In this document: positions 10,494 through 22,225 of the stretch, one piece after another
How the letters are laid out: the number at the start of each line of letters is the position of its first letter
Numbering within the stretch: position 1 is the stretch's first letter
Assembly (NCBI GenBank): GCA_002633005.1
Contig: NMRA01000416.1
Span: 101,597 to 165,596 of the forward strand
DNA: 64,000 nucleotides
Direction: 5' to 3'
DNA from: Phoronis australis
Taxonomy: Eukaryota; Phoronida; Phoronidae
Notes under the pieces: generated by a model
The model's database searches: none
Seen by the model: only the letters and a program-made list of their open reading frames with translations
Told to the model about the DNA's origin: nothing
Position numbers and translations under genes: made by a program

Positions 10494-13400
10494 CTAAAAC
10501 AGACGTTAAAAGTTGTCAAAAAATTGAACAATTGTAAAAAATTCGTAAAATTAGATAGCACCGATTTCCCCTTATGATCATAATCTAACACAAATTTTAA
10601 ATCGGGTTACTAAGCAACTCCAAATATATTTAAATTTCCTGTATTAGAAGAGTAGTGGAAATTCTTTGACCAATGGCCAGCTAGTTATAAGTAATCGGGG
10701 TAAAATTTCTCCAGTTTGGGGCAGTTGTAACATTTGGGATACCGAAATTCACGCCGAAATTGAATTATTTTGAATCTGAAGATTAGTACAAGGAAGATTG
10801 GCATTTTGTATCTTAACAGAGTCTGAAAACAGACTTGGCAGTTCATAATATTTAAAACGGCTGCCGACATAATGTTTTTCATGCCTCCTCTAGAACGCAA
10901 GACAAGGTGAATGACTAAGTAGTTAAGCGTAATTCTTGAAATGCGTATGGCCAGTACTGCCCATTTCAAAAATTTGGTAGTACAAGCTCTAATCACAAGT
11001 GCAAAAAAATGATTTCTCTCTCCCAAACTGAAGAGTGTTGACTATAACCTAAATTTTCATTCCCTGTGTCTTGACAATGAAAAGTGCCGCATGTGCCCTA
11101 CCTTTTGAACCTTTCTGTCCTTTTGGTGTATTGCTAGCAAAGACTCCTTTCTGGATTTCTACAACACCATAAAAATGAACTTAAAGTCTTAACAAAACAA
11201 GATTTTCAACAATGATTGGTCCAATCAATTACCTGGTCATTAAAAAGTACAGTCTGCCTGATGTTCTACATGCTGCATCAGATTTGCGCAGGTCACATGG
11301 TTTGGCCCATTGCATGAAACGACCAAGCTAAACTAATCAAAGGCTGACTATTATCGATCAACAAGTTTGCCGTGAAAGAAGTTTTCAAGTCTGTGGTCTC
11401 TCTTATTATTGTAGGCTTGTAACGGTGCTGTCCAGTAGCTTACTCCTCAGCCTGCAAAAAGCTGGACAAGACTTGCAGGTGTTAAGGGGTCTCAACTTCA
11501 GAACCACACTCAGGACACACTGGGCTATCCATATACCTAGTGATGTGCCCGTGTCAGAATACAAATCCGGGCCATTACTTCTGCATGAAATTTCAATCCA
11601 TTTCTTACCTCAGTTTATAGCATTTGAAAACTCTTAATAAAATTACAGTGATGTCACCCAATCACAATGTAATAAAAATCACAGAACATGAATTTAATTT
11701 ACAACATTCAGTACAACCTGAAGGTAATCGGACAAAATACGGTTTGCGTCACAAGGATAACGACTAGTCATGATGAGTAATAACCGGTTATGACAGCTAA
11801 TGAGCTGTCATTCTAGGTGACTGATGGCGAATTCTGTTTGCATTTCCCCATCATGATGGAGAATTCTGAGTTATTTTTGGCGAATACGGTACAACATTTT
11901 AGCCCAAAACTTCAACTATCAGAGGATAGCAGCAAAACTGAATAAAAGATAAAATTCTGTTAAATGAGCATACAGTATTTAAGTTTCTTTTGAAGATCAG
12001 AGACAGACAGTTTTGCAAAAATGTTATCTGTTAAATCAGCTATATTTCCTGAAAGTATTTGCATAGCGTAGGGACTGGGTCAAGATTTTTTCAAACGGCT
12101 TATTTAATGAACAACTCGCAACACTGAAAATTAAAAAAATTAAATTAGAAAATAAAAATTTACATTATATGAGGCAACTTGAGCTTCAATCTCTTTGTCT
12201 CGCTGTGTATTTCTAGTGCTGGTCTGAACTTTCTCTCTGGAATGTGACTTGCCTTCTTGTTTTTCCTGGAGCCAACAATTCATTATTATGCACAACATGA
12301 AAACAGGGTCCATTACCACATGATTTTATATTTGTGAAAGAATTAGAACTAGAGAACACTAACAAGAATGAGTCATACCATTTCAAACAATTTTTAGTCA
12401 CTGCCTGAATAATTCTTTTTTTCCATCTTTCGTTATCCACCGCCATGTCATAATGCAAACTTTTCACAATATCCTAGGCTTATACATTCAGGCGTACAGA
12501 AAAGCAGTAACTTACAGTTTAACAACTTAATTTGCAATTTGCACTCGAGAGAAAAAATGATACACTAAAAGCTGGCAAATTCAGGACTGGCNTGGTGTAT
12601 AGGATGCGCTTGTATTATGAAGATTACTCACATTTTGCCCCTAGCCCAATGACCATGCCTTTCCATTTTGCAAAGTATGCCCTCTACTGGCCACTTTATG
12701 GTACCAATAAACAACCCTAGAAGGATACCGTATGCGGTGCAATTGTGGGCGCATTTCAACGCTCCGCGTTGCTCTTGTATAAATAACGAGTTATATAGCA
12801 AGAGTAACACAGAGCAGTAAAATGCGCCCACGAATGCCCCGTAAACGGTCTTCATTTAGAAGTGTTTATTTCTAGTTCTAACTAGGAGGCACCAAAGTAG
12901 TTGAAGTCATCGGAAAATCATTGTCACCAGTCCCTTTCACACTGAGAAACATATATGCCAATTTTCACAATCATCCTTAGAGTGGCTTGGTTGAAAGAAG
13001 GGCGGGTGACTTGAAAACAATGGCCACTACGTGGTGCAAAATACCTTGAATCCATCTGAAAACAGGAGGATAGTGTAATCTCACACATTGATCCCTACTA
13101 GCCAACTTTCATGAAATTCCATTGAGGACCTTTGAAGATACAGAGGTAAACGTAAAAAAGTAAAATTGCCACTAGGGGGAACAACGGTAGTCGGATCCAT
13201 CTGAAAATCGTTGTCGTCCATTGTCAACTTCATATAATACACTTAAAGAACTTGCAGTAGGTTTAGGAGATACATCTATAGAAGCAAAAAAACAAAACTA
13301 CCACTAGGAGGTGCAACAGTAGTCGAAGTCATCGGAAAATCATGAAACGTCCTTTTCACACTAAGAACATACATGCTAATTTTCACAACCTTCTTTAGAG

Positions 13401-16400
13401 TGGTTTGGCTGACAGAGGGGCTGACACCAAAAAATCAACTCAAAACAGTAAAAATGGCCACAAGGTGGTGCAAAATACCTTGAATCCATCCCAAAATGGA
13501 AGGATAGTGTTACCTTACTAATTGATGCCTACATGCCAAATTTCATAAAAATCTCTTGAGTACTTTTGAAGATATAGCAGTAAATGTAAAAAAATGAAAT
13601 TTCTAAAAGGGGTAACACTGGTAGTTGGATCCGTCCAAAAGTTCGCTCTTGTCGTCCCATCCATAAAAGAAACACACGAGCAAAATTTCATGAGCGCACA
13701 TCAAAAGGTTTTGGAGATAGAGCAGGGAATGATGGCATGATGCGTCATATGTGGGCGAATAAAAGTTGATCAATTCATTATCAGCAGGACACCTTACTGT
13801 ACCCTCATCACCAAGACTGAAAACAGAGAATGCAATAGGAGACTTGACATTCACATAACATTAGGCCTCTTCGTCATTTTTTGATTATCTTATTAGCTTT
13901 TCTTTTGCTTTAAATTAATGCATGCAGAAATCATGAAGGCTAGTAAACAGGGTCTCTCGAACCTGGCCTAAATGCAAGACCCGCTTTAATTTATTTTTGA
14001 TTATTGGCAGCCATGCTATTTTGAGCTCCCCATTACAGTAGTCTAATGCCAACTTCAATTACACAGAATTGTAAAGCTATACTATGAAATGTTTTCACAA
14101 GACCAATGTCACCTTTCCAGAAAGCTTATCCTTCATAAGTTGCGCCCTTCGCTCAAACTCTTCTGCAGCAGAGTACTCCTCATTCCCTGTACTAGGCATT
14201 GGTCCAATAATGTCCCCATCATCATCATCTTTATCATCATCTTGACTGCTATGGCAGCTGCTTGTTAATTCAGGAGGTAATGCCGGACCATACACATCAC
14301 TGTCACTGACAGCAGTGTAAGTAGTCTCAATGCGTGCAAGACGTGATGGCAATTCTGGTCCAATACTTTGGGAAAATGGAGATTTTTCATTTGTATCTGA
14401 ATCGTCTGTGCATTCACCCAGCCTTGACCTTAGATGTGGTGGTAATGATGGTCCAACATATGGCTGGTCCCTAGTATTGTCAGAGTCATTTTTGTTCATT
14501 TCAGCCACAACATGTGATGGAAGAGATGGCCCTATATGACAAGTCTTGGTGTCCTCTGGTGGGTACTTCCGATTGCTTTGATTTGATGGTTTACTGGGTC
14601 CTATTGTCTTCTCCATAACTTCTAAATTTTCATCAGCTGACTTCTTTAAACCTGAAAGCAAAAAGGAATCACATAATAGCAATATTTCTACACAACAGTA
14701 TGCCAAATATGGCAATATCAATACACTGTAACAATGGTGGTACCAAGGCACTTTAACTATAGCAATACCAAGGCACTGCAACTATGGGAGTACCAGTGCA
14801 TTGTAACTATGGCGATACCAATGCACTGTAACTTCTATACATCTAGTTGCACACTAACAACATATTTTTCTGTGATTGTGTTGCTGAATTACATCCCATT
14901 TTGCCTGATCACCGTGTTCATCGGATATCTGGAGGCTTGTTTCTGCGGATGAACATCACCAGTTTCTGAGAAAAAACACTGTGCTATGGAAGACAAAGCT
15001 TGTGAAATTTCAAATTGGTGTAATCCCAGTTAAAACTGAAATGTAAGAGTGCTTGGGAAGGCATTTGGAGAGCAATTTCAGCACTCTGGTGGCTTTTAGG
15101 AGTGAACGCGCCTGTTCTTTCATCCCTCAGTCTAGGAATTAATAACATATTAATTATAAAGCCACTTCTTCCAGAATGTGTTCTATCAATAACGGTAAAC
15201 AATCATGCAGCAGTTCTTTAAAATAATCCACAACACTTTCACATGCAAGAACTGACTCACAAATTGTGTAACGAAAATAAAAACAAGGCGTTTAACAAGG
15301 GCAAACAGTTTTTAAAACACTATCATAATTCAGGGCCCTCAATCTCTTGATTTCGGGGTCAAATATTGGCCCCATTTTCCTCTGAAAAATATTGAAAATC
15401 ACGCAAAATTATCATCATGTGCCCAAAATATTTCCCTCAAGTAATTAAAAATTTCCCCTCAAAGTTTGACTCACTTGTAACTCACACAGGCGAGGATTCC
15501 CTCAAGTAATTAAAAATTTCCCCTCAAAGTTTGACTCACTTGTAACTCACACAGGCGAGGATTCGAAACAGCACAAAATTTATGTCTTGGCTACCTGAGG
15601 CACGACGGCTAAATCACAATCAAGGTCCATATTCGAGAGTTGACTGTGTTACGGTCTCAAATAACTTTTTTGATCACTTACCAAATGCAAACTGAATCTC
15701 ATATGCAAAGAGTTATTTAGTTGTGCAAATTAAAAAAAGAATCATCAAAATCGGACAATGCTTAAGAAATTTATCCATGTTTTTGTGAATTTCAAGCACT
15801 TTTAGCGTTACGAGTGGCCATTTTAAAAATTACAATTTTCAATTGTCAACTGTAGAAAAGAAGTTTATTTTATCAAGTAAGCAATTGCTTAGACATGACT
15901 GGGAATTACTTGAGTCACTTTCAGAGTCAATTAGACGAAGTTGTGTTTAATCACTAAGAAATGGCAGAGTTCATCATAAAACAGGCACTCGTTGCGAAAT
16001 TTGTAAATTCTGTGTTTCTAACCCTCACCTACTCTAAAGAAGGTTAAAACCTAAAATTCACACTCTGTAATAACAAGAACTGCAGAATATGTTAGCCTAA
16101 GCAACACAGAAAATTATTCAATATCTAAACAAACCAAAAATTTGGATATTGACTGGGTTCTGCTATGTTGAAAATGGGCCAAAAAGGCTAACAAAATGTA
16201 GTGTACGTACCCCCATGTGGAATTCAGTAACACCAATGTTCATTGCAAATGAAATTATTGCCTTTCAAATAACAACATGGTGCTTACTATTATCAAAGAA
16301 AAATAAATGGCCACACAACATTATGTTACCATGTGATGCAGAAACAGTGATGAAATATTAGCATTTGTATAGTGTACGTACCCCTATATTTTAATTTGTG

Positions 16401-18636
16401 CCTATTTTCAAAGTGTGGCAGATATGCACGTGAATGCTGTTTTTTATTTTTTCTCTTTGAATTTATTTAGTAAATCAACTAACTCTCAGTAGGTTCTTAG
16501 TATTTAGCTACAAAATTGACATGTCATTGAAATGTAGTGTACGTACCCCGATGTGAACAAGTACCATGAAACAAAAATATTACACGGTAAGTAAGCAACA
16601 CTTGTCACAGACAGTTTCCTCCTTTAAAAATGCTGGGTTAAAAGGGTGTTAATTACAAATACATTTGTTTTGAGTGAAATATTAGCATTTGTGTTGTGTA
16701 TGTACCCCTCCAACATAACATGTGCCTGTTTTCAAATAATGACAGACAGGTACATGCACATGTATGCAGTACTTATTATTTGTTCTCTTTAAATAGATTT
16801 GGTAAATGAACTAAGTTTCAGTAAATTCTAAGTATTTTTTTTATAAATCTGACAAGTCATTGAAATGTAGTGTATGTACTCCTGTGTAGTGTACGTACCT
16901 TCAACCTCTGTGCTCTAAAGTATTGCCCACAAGTATTTTTACATACTGCCAGTACTGCTGTTCTCATGAACAATACTGATATTTCCAAAATGAATCCAGC
17001 CTGACAAAAAACAATGGACATTATCAAATTTGTGGGCAAAAAATAACACACAGGACTTTGCTGGTACTAAACATCCTAGAAGACGTGTCATGTGACAACT
17101 GATGTTGCAGAGGCAGGTTATCTATCTCTCAAGACAACTTGCAACAAACCAACAAGTAGAGGCAGCACAAAACTCGAGACCATCCCATACATTTGTAAAT
17201 TAGTTAAAGTTTGATGTTGATTGACTGTGTGTAGTGTACGTACCCCCCAACCAGTACCATTTTTTACTGTTTACAAATGGAACACTGGTCCTAGCATTAC
17301 TTTAACTATTTTGACCAACTGGTGAATGTATTGAAAACTAAGCAAATAGCACCAATAAAGTTTTTGAAAAAAGTAGTTACTAGTCATTTGCTTTTTGTAA
17401 GAATCACATTGCAAGAGAAGAAATTCTCATTATACTGTGTTAAGATATGCAATGTATCATCATCTAGAACAACTTGATCAGCACAGTAATGGCTTTTCTT
17501 ACTTTAGTATGTTATACTTCTTGAATTTGATCAAGAACTTAAATTAACAGTTACCTTATGAATTTTTGCATGCTGTGACCACAAGTTGTAGTGTATGTAC
17601 CCTTTTATACAACTGTGATGCATTAGGCCATAAAATTTTATTCGGTGGTTCTTGTGCAAAAATATTTTAGATTACAAACCTGGAATGATGGTACTTCAAG
17701 ATAACCCAGCTTTTACAGTTATACGAAAACCTTCATTTTTCACCAAAAGTGGCCACCGAATATGGACCTTCGACTGTGATTTGCCCGAGAGCCTATGAGG
17801 GCTAGTGAAAGGGGTGGGGGTACTGCTGACAGGGATGGGGGTATAATTTTCCCCTCACCCAAAAATTCCCATCTCAGAAGGCACCAGCACTTTTCCCATC
17901 CGATGACTGAGGGTCTTGTGAATTATGATGTAAACTTGCAGCATGGTCAAGTGTTAAAAATGACAAAATATTCCACTTAATCGAATAACCAATATTTAAC
18001 GAAACTGGCATTAGCCTAACTGGTACAAAGCTAAACAAAAATTTGCACCTTTAGATGAAATGCTGGCAAAACAAACTTGGACACAAAATTAATGTCATGA
18101 ATACTACACTGCTCCTTGAGACCAGAGTGGAAACAATCCTGTTCATATCTTAATTATTCTGAAGTAAAATTTGTGGAACAACGATTATCATCAACTTTGA
18201 AGTAGGAGTGCCACCTGTTCCAAGTTTCTACTTTCTCGAAAGATTCCACTTCACCAAAAACAAAAATCGAGCAAATATATAGCAGTGGCACCTTTACGCA
18301 TCTCAAGTGCTGGGTTCTGAATGGGCTGTTTCCACAGAGCGCTGCACCCTTTTAACCCTTTTCAGCTGTTTACTAGCACTCCGATTGAATTTCCCAACCT
18401 AATTAAATTTGCTGAACCAGTCGTTTACAGCCTCCTGTTGTGTATGATACAAACCCCGTTCTCGCTTATACTTCACTCTATTCAGAATTTAAAAAATAAC
18501 TCCAGCAAAGCGATCCAGTACGCGACAGCGACTTACTGGGTGGTAAACAAGGTCCATAAACATCTTCAGTCGTATTGTTTTCTTCAAATTTTAGATTATT
18601 AAGACCCGTTGGTAATTGAGGGCCGATATTACTCAT
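10335..18636 (-). CDS. GPALPP1: GPALPP motifs-containing protein 1 (DUF3752 family)
   Basis: Minus-strand gene assembled from five exons: 18636-18537, 14651-14113, 12265-12164, 11158-11102 and 10493-10335. All junctions are GT-AG with matching phase. The N-terminal half is a run of GPALPP-type motifs (IGPQLP, YGPCLPP, IGPSKP, IGPSLPS, VGPSLPP, IGPELPS, YGPALPP, IGPMPS) with acidic Asp-rich spacers. The end of the second exon (AAEEFERRAQLMKDKL) and the C-terminus (DLKVNRFDEAQ, LNTRFSHG) match the family closely. The joined product is 318 residues, but the middle of DUF3752, where the family has a WMTELPPE-like and GLGPRTF-like block, is absent between 12266 and 14112. GPALPP1 is a conserved nuclear protein of poorly known function. 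The absent block may be a missed or misassembled exon, or a real loss. Confidence 0.87.
11102..11158 (-). CDS. GPALPP1: GPALPP1 small exon
   Basis: A 57-nt exon encodes 19 residues, KSRKESLLAIHQKDRKVQK, with an acceptor TTGTAG and a donor GTAGGG. It aligns with the family segment just after the SYN motif and before the RIPFDR-like segment. Both ends are phase 0. Confidence 0.83.
12164..12265 (-). CDS. GPALPP1: GPALPP1 exon with the conserved RDK...SYN segment
   Basis: The acceptor is TTGGCTCCAG and the donor is GTAAAT. The exon has 34 codons and ends QRDKEIEAQVASYN, matching the family's GRDKRLAEQVSSYN-like segment. It is phase 0 at both ends. Confidence 0.83.
12724..12852. mobile_element. 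Palindromic MITE-like hairpin element
   Basis: The arms 12724-12780 and 12787-12852 are inverted copies of each other. GTGGGCGCATTT on the left pairs with AAATGCGCCCAC on the right, and TTGCTCTTGTATA pairs with TATATAGCAAGAGTAA. The spacer is only a few bases. A related half-copy with GCGCGTTTCAATGCTCTGTG lies at about 63720-63765, so this is a dispersed family. It lies in a GPALPP1 intron. Confidence 0.75.
12879..13650. repeat. Tandem array of ~145-bp units, each with a CTCF-like core
   Basis: Six diverged units start near 12880, 13023, 13169, 13301, 13458 and 13602. Each opens with a variant of CCACTAGGNGGNNC (for example GCCACTAGGGGGAAC and CCACTAGGAGGTGC), then a GTAGTCG/ATCCATCTGAAAAT phrase, then TTTCA and CTTTGAAGATA phrases. 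Alternate units are more alike, suggesting a higher-order dimer of about 290-430 bp. Further single relatives lie near 51875 and 54780-55020. The array fills much of the GPALPP1 intron where the missing DUF3752 exon should be. Confidence 0.72.
14113..14651 (-). CDS. GPALPP1: GPALPP1 main exon with GPALPP motifs
   Basis: The acceptor is TTGCTTTCAG above 14651 and the donor is GTGACA below 14113. The exon begins with two bases completing a Ser codon, then LKKSADENLEV. Six GPxxP-type motifs follow, with an Asp-rich run (DDDKDDDDGD) just before IGPMPS. It ends in EEFERRAQLMKDKLSGK in phase 0. Confidence 0.88.
14707..14832. repeat. Short tandem repeat of about 29 bp
   Basis: Roughly four to five diverged copies of a unit built on GTACCAAGGCACTGTAACTATGGC lie just outside the GPALPP1 main exon, in intron 1. 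Confidence 0.7.
15432..15561. repeat. Perfect 65-bp tandem duplication
   Basis: Two adjacent copies begin CCCTCAAGTAATTAAAAA and end CACACAGGCGAGGAT. I see no difference between them, so the duplication is recent or an assembly artefact. Confidence 0.85.
16199..17602. repeat. Interspersed TAGTGTACGTACCC motif and ~210-bp block duplication
   Basis: The motif TAGTGTACGTACCC, or a one- to two-base variant, occurs eight times: near 16199, 16370, 16535, 16694, 16868, 16887, 17232 and 17589. Part of this comes from a diverged block duplication (about 16350-16558 and 16676-16883), in which each block starts and ends with the motif. The copies at 16199, 17232 and 17589 lie outside those blocks in unlike sequence. 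The core GTACGTAC is self-complementary. Confidence 0.8.
18537..18636 (-). CDS. GPALPP1: GPALPP1 first coding exon
   Basis: The ATG is at 18636-18634. The exon reads MSNIGPQLPTGL, later YGPCLPP, and leaves one base before a GTAAGT donor. That base plus the first two of the next exon gives Ser. A start followed at once by an IGPxLP motif is the family pattern, so this start is well supported. Confidence 0.87.
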
Positions 18637-19591
18637 CTTGGAGGCGAATTATTTCCAATGTTGCAAATAAGCTCTACACATACACCAAAACACACTGCAA
18701 ACTTCGTCTCTGAAAAACCGGAAATGTGCTCTTTTCTATAAAGAGCACACGATCTGATGACGTAGGATGTAAATACACAACGCAGCGTGGCATTTGTTGA
18801 AAACAACAGCTGACAAAGCGTCACCTCACACCACTCCTCGGAAGTTCGTGTTTACGTGGAGGTAAAGTACTGAACGTGATTTTTGTGTACTGCATTTTAA
18901 ATCAGATTTTGTGTGTTTTTGCCTCAGAGATCGAAGTTTAAACGTTGTTTGTATTTGACACACATCACGAAACGATTCACTTGACTCGATCTTTGGACCT
19001 TGTCCTTGGGCTTGATGCCGGGCAGCCAACAAGGCAGAACACAGGCAACCGCCCTGCACTGTGAGTGGTGGATGCCGTGGGCATACAAGTATAAATAAAT
19101 ATAGGGTTGTTGTAGTGTGAACATTTAGTACATACATGTAGTTGAACTTTCGCCATTGACATGTTCCACTCAGTACAATACAGACCGTGTTATGACGTCT
19201 ATCCAATATTGATCTGTTGATCACTTTTTTTAGTCTTTGTGCATCTAAATACACCCCACATAGTCTTCATTCAGCTAGCTAACAATATCTCTGCATTTGT
19301 TACTATGTACACTACAATTTCTCTGAACCACTTNAACAAACCCTGGATCATGTTTTGTGTCCCGTCGGAAGAAAATTTAAATTCGAAAACATCTTCTGAA
19401 AACGCACAAAAAAGTGTATTAGTAAAATCTACTGATTTTTAAGTGGTTTTAAAAAACAATCGGTAAACTCACCGATTTTTGTCTCATTACTTTGATACGT
19501 GTTCCTCCCGAGAGGTTAGTACCTAACGTGAAGACGAGCACTCCAAATTGGAACGCTAAGTCCCGCGTGGTTGCGCTGCACGCGAAACAAG
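18637..19591. promoter_or_regulatory. Probable divergent promoter region
   Basis: The GPALPP1 start (minus) and the small gene start at 19592 (plus) point away from each other across about 955 bases. Just before 19592 the sequence is richer in CpG (CCCGCGTGGTTGCGCTGCACGCG) and the plus start sits in AAGATGGCGGAC, the YY1-type context common at metazoan promoters. No TATA box is evident. This is inferred from layout, not demonstrated. Confidence 0.45.
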
Positions 19592-19797
19592 ATGGCGGAC
19601 GAACTTTGGAGCCTGACGAAAATAGGTAACCGGACGATACAATACAGACCGTGTTATGACGTCTATCCAGTATTGATCTGTTGATCACTTTTTTTAGTCT
19701 TTGTGCATCTAAATATACCCCACATAGTCTTCATTCAGCTAGCTAACAATATCTCTGCATTTGTTACTATGTACACTACAATTTCTCTGAACCACTT
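19175..19797. repeat. 159-bp direct duplication flanking the small-gene first exon
   Basis: 19175-19333 and 19639-19797 are nearly identical (offset 464), starting ACAATACAGACCGTG and ending CTGAACCACTT. Between them lie an N (19334) and the first exon at 19592-19625. The second copy starts 13 bases after that exon. Right after copy two comes a poly-G run with Ns (19806-19837), so a local assembly error is possible. Confidence 0.85.
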
Positions 19798-21551
19798 GGG
19801 AACTGGGGGGGGGGGGGGGGGANNGGGGGGGGGGGGATACTCCACCATATTTTTGTTGAGAGGTTTGAAGAAATGGTCGTATATTTTTAAAAAGTGACAC
19901 ATTTAAGAGAATACTAGATAACTTTTGTGCATTGACCTTGGATCACAATAAAACACCAGATATGATTATGATGCATTACTGTGACGGCTGATTAGATGGT
20001 CGCTGGTGAGATGCAACAGAGACTGTTTGTACACGGCGCTCGATTTCATATTACTAATGATTTTTTATGTCTTGTTAAAATGGAGTCACCAAGATTACAC
20101 TGTGTGGCGCACATGCTGGATTATGGAGACAGGTTATAGGGCGTTGCTCAAATTATCAAACTACATTTTGCGCAGGCTTGTGCTCATGTTAGTGTTGGGT
20201 AAATAGTAAATGAAAGTCGCTCTTCTGTAGGGTTTCAGTTTGGTTTAGAAACACCCGTTTGAAGGTTAATTAGTTCCAAAAATTTAGCCCTTTGGTAGGG
20301 ACTCTTAAAACTATTATAAACAGCTTTTGTAACCTGGGTATTATTATTGAAACCCTCATTGTTGTCAAAATGGGTTTGGATAAGCTTTCCATTTCATGCA
20401 CGGCGAATTCCATCTCCATACAGAACCCATTTGGCCACAAAATTTTGTCAAGTGCTTGTGCAGATGACACCTTGAGCTGTACTGTGCGTGAATTATTTAC
20501 ACCTGCCACATTGCTAAAAGCTTAACTGCCATCTTGTAGTGAATTCTGTCACCAAGCAAAACTCAGCTTACCACCAAATTTAACATATCATCTGTTTGTG
20601 TGTGTGTGTGTGCGTGTGCGTGTGCGGGTGTGTGACCCCTCAAGCAACTCCAGTGGCACATTGAGGTGTGTAACTTGTAGCATCTGCCACATAGCTAACA
20701 ACGTTTTAGCAAGCTCAAGTTAAGTATGGAGCCTTAAACAATACATACCAAAAATCTTAATGATAATATTGTCAATCCAAAGGCTTGAGCATTTAGGCCA
20801 AAAAAGCATAGTTGCATACTTCTGGTCTCTGTTTTGTGAAAATCAAGTGAGTGGTGCAGTACTAGTATTTGTTTTAGATGCTCGTCTTTTCAAGAAAGGA
20901 AATCCATCTGAGACGAGCAAAGATGATGTGAAATTTGTTTTTGTAATTTTTTTACTTGACAGCAAGGAATTTTTCAACTGTTCAAACTCAGTGTAATTAT
21001 TTAATACTGTCTGACCTATACCACTGTATGTTGATGTATTGGCCTGTTGGGGTAATGCTTTTTATTTTTCTGTGACAAATTTATCTCACCTTTGTGGAGT
21101 ATGAAAAGACTTACAATGAGCTAGTCATCTGGTAAGCATAATGTGAGGATGCCGACACCTGTTCAGGTATCAGATTCATAGGCTAGTTATTGTCATGTTT
21201 AATCCCCCAGAGCTGACATGGACTTTGAAGGTACAAGTGCCAGTCACAATGAATGCTTTCTTGATATGGGACCATAGATGCCAGTCCAATTTAATTATAT
21301 CTTAAAACCACAGATGTCAGTCTAATCTAATTATAAGATGGCCTCAGATTAAACTTTGTACTTTGGTACCCTGAGTGTGATTTCTTGTCCTTGAGAACTT
21401 TGAACCCAAATAGAATCACTACTTTATCCCTGCAGCACTGGAAGGACTGCATGAACTTGATGATATTGAAAATATTCTGCCTGGGTGCTCCAACAGAAGC
21501 CAGCCTCTCACAAAAACTAGGGGTTTGCTTAAGTTAGCTCTTCAGCTGTAA
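19592..21551 (+). CDS. Putative small two-exon gene, unidentified
   Basis: Exon one, 19592-19625, reads MADELWSLTKI plus one base before a GTAACC donor. Exon two, 21436-21551, follows a TTTATCCCTGCAG acceptor. The carried G plus its first two bases gives Ala, and the frame runs ALEGLHELDDIENILPG to ALQL and TAA, 49 residues in all. Support comes from phase agreement, a clean acceptor, a YY1-type start context and a helical, acidic composition unlike random sequence. I do not recognise the family. A GTAATT at 21548 could be a donor, in which case the protein continues beyond. Alternatively exon one belongs to another transcript, such as a 5' exon of PCYT1. Confidence 0.45.
20596..20634. repeat. 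GT microsatellite
   Basis: An interrupted (TG)n run with GCGTGTGCG inserts. Confidence 0.9.
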
Positions 21552-21994
21552 TTGTCTATAAGCAAAATGAAATTAAATGCTTCCAATAGCAGAACTTTGT
21601 GGTTTTCTGGTAGAATCCATAAGACCTGCAGGGCTTCTGAATAACGGCTCGATCTCTGTTAGAGGATGTCTTCTAGCTATTAGAGACCCTGTTTTTACTG
21701 CTAGGTTAAAAATGTGGCACACTGAGAAAAAAATCACCTTTGCCAATTGTCCGCTTCAAGGTTGTGACACATTACTACAGCAGACCCAGCTAATATTGGA
21801 GATCTGGTTTCTATCAGAGAGGTGGGGTTAATCATTAACTTCTGTGCAACTGAACCCAAGGCTTTTGTTAGAGAGAAGTTTTTGTTAAAAACCTGACTTC
21901 TCTGAGACGTTTAAGTACATATATGACAGCGTTTGTAAGTAGTCCTGCTCATCTTTCCTTTCATTTCTCCCCTTTCGTGCATCCCTGCAGATGG

Positions 21995-22225
21995 GCATGA
22001 CCTGTCTTACAACATCTCTTGTGGCGCATTTTTATTGCCCATATTACCAGAGATTACCATTTTTATGTTATTTACCTGTATTCATTATATTGCAATTGTA
22101 TTAGTCATAATAAATGGCCTTATATCGCCTACCTTGGTCTCCTTTTCATCTCTGGTAATGAGCTTGCGATGCGACGCACGTATCATTTATCTATTATTCG
22201 GGACATATGTTGATCATAAAAGTAA
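21995..22225 (+). mobile_element. Dispersed repeat copy with internal inverted ends
   Basis: This segment is repeated in inverse orientation at 49935-50130. Both share ACATCTCTNNTGNCGC, TTACCAGAGATTA and AAAGGAGACC-type blocks in the same order. Within the element TTACCAGAGAT (about 22045) faces ATCTCTGGTAA (about 22149), an inverted pair about 105 bp apart. No coding capacity; probably a non-autonomous DNA element. Confidence 0.65.

Noticed and set aside
14095-14781. A single-exon 228-codon reading of the GPALPP1 main exon
   Set aside because: The first 43 codons fall in intron and tandem-repeat sequence and the last few run past a donor. The spliced model joins in phase to a proper start exon.
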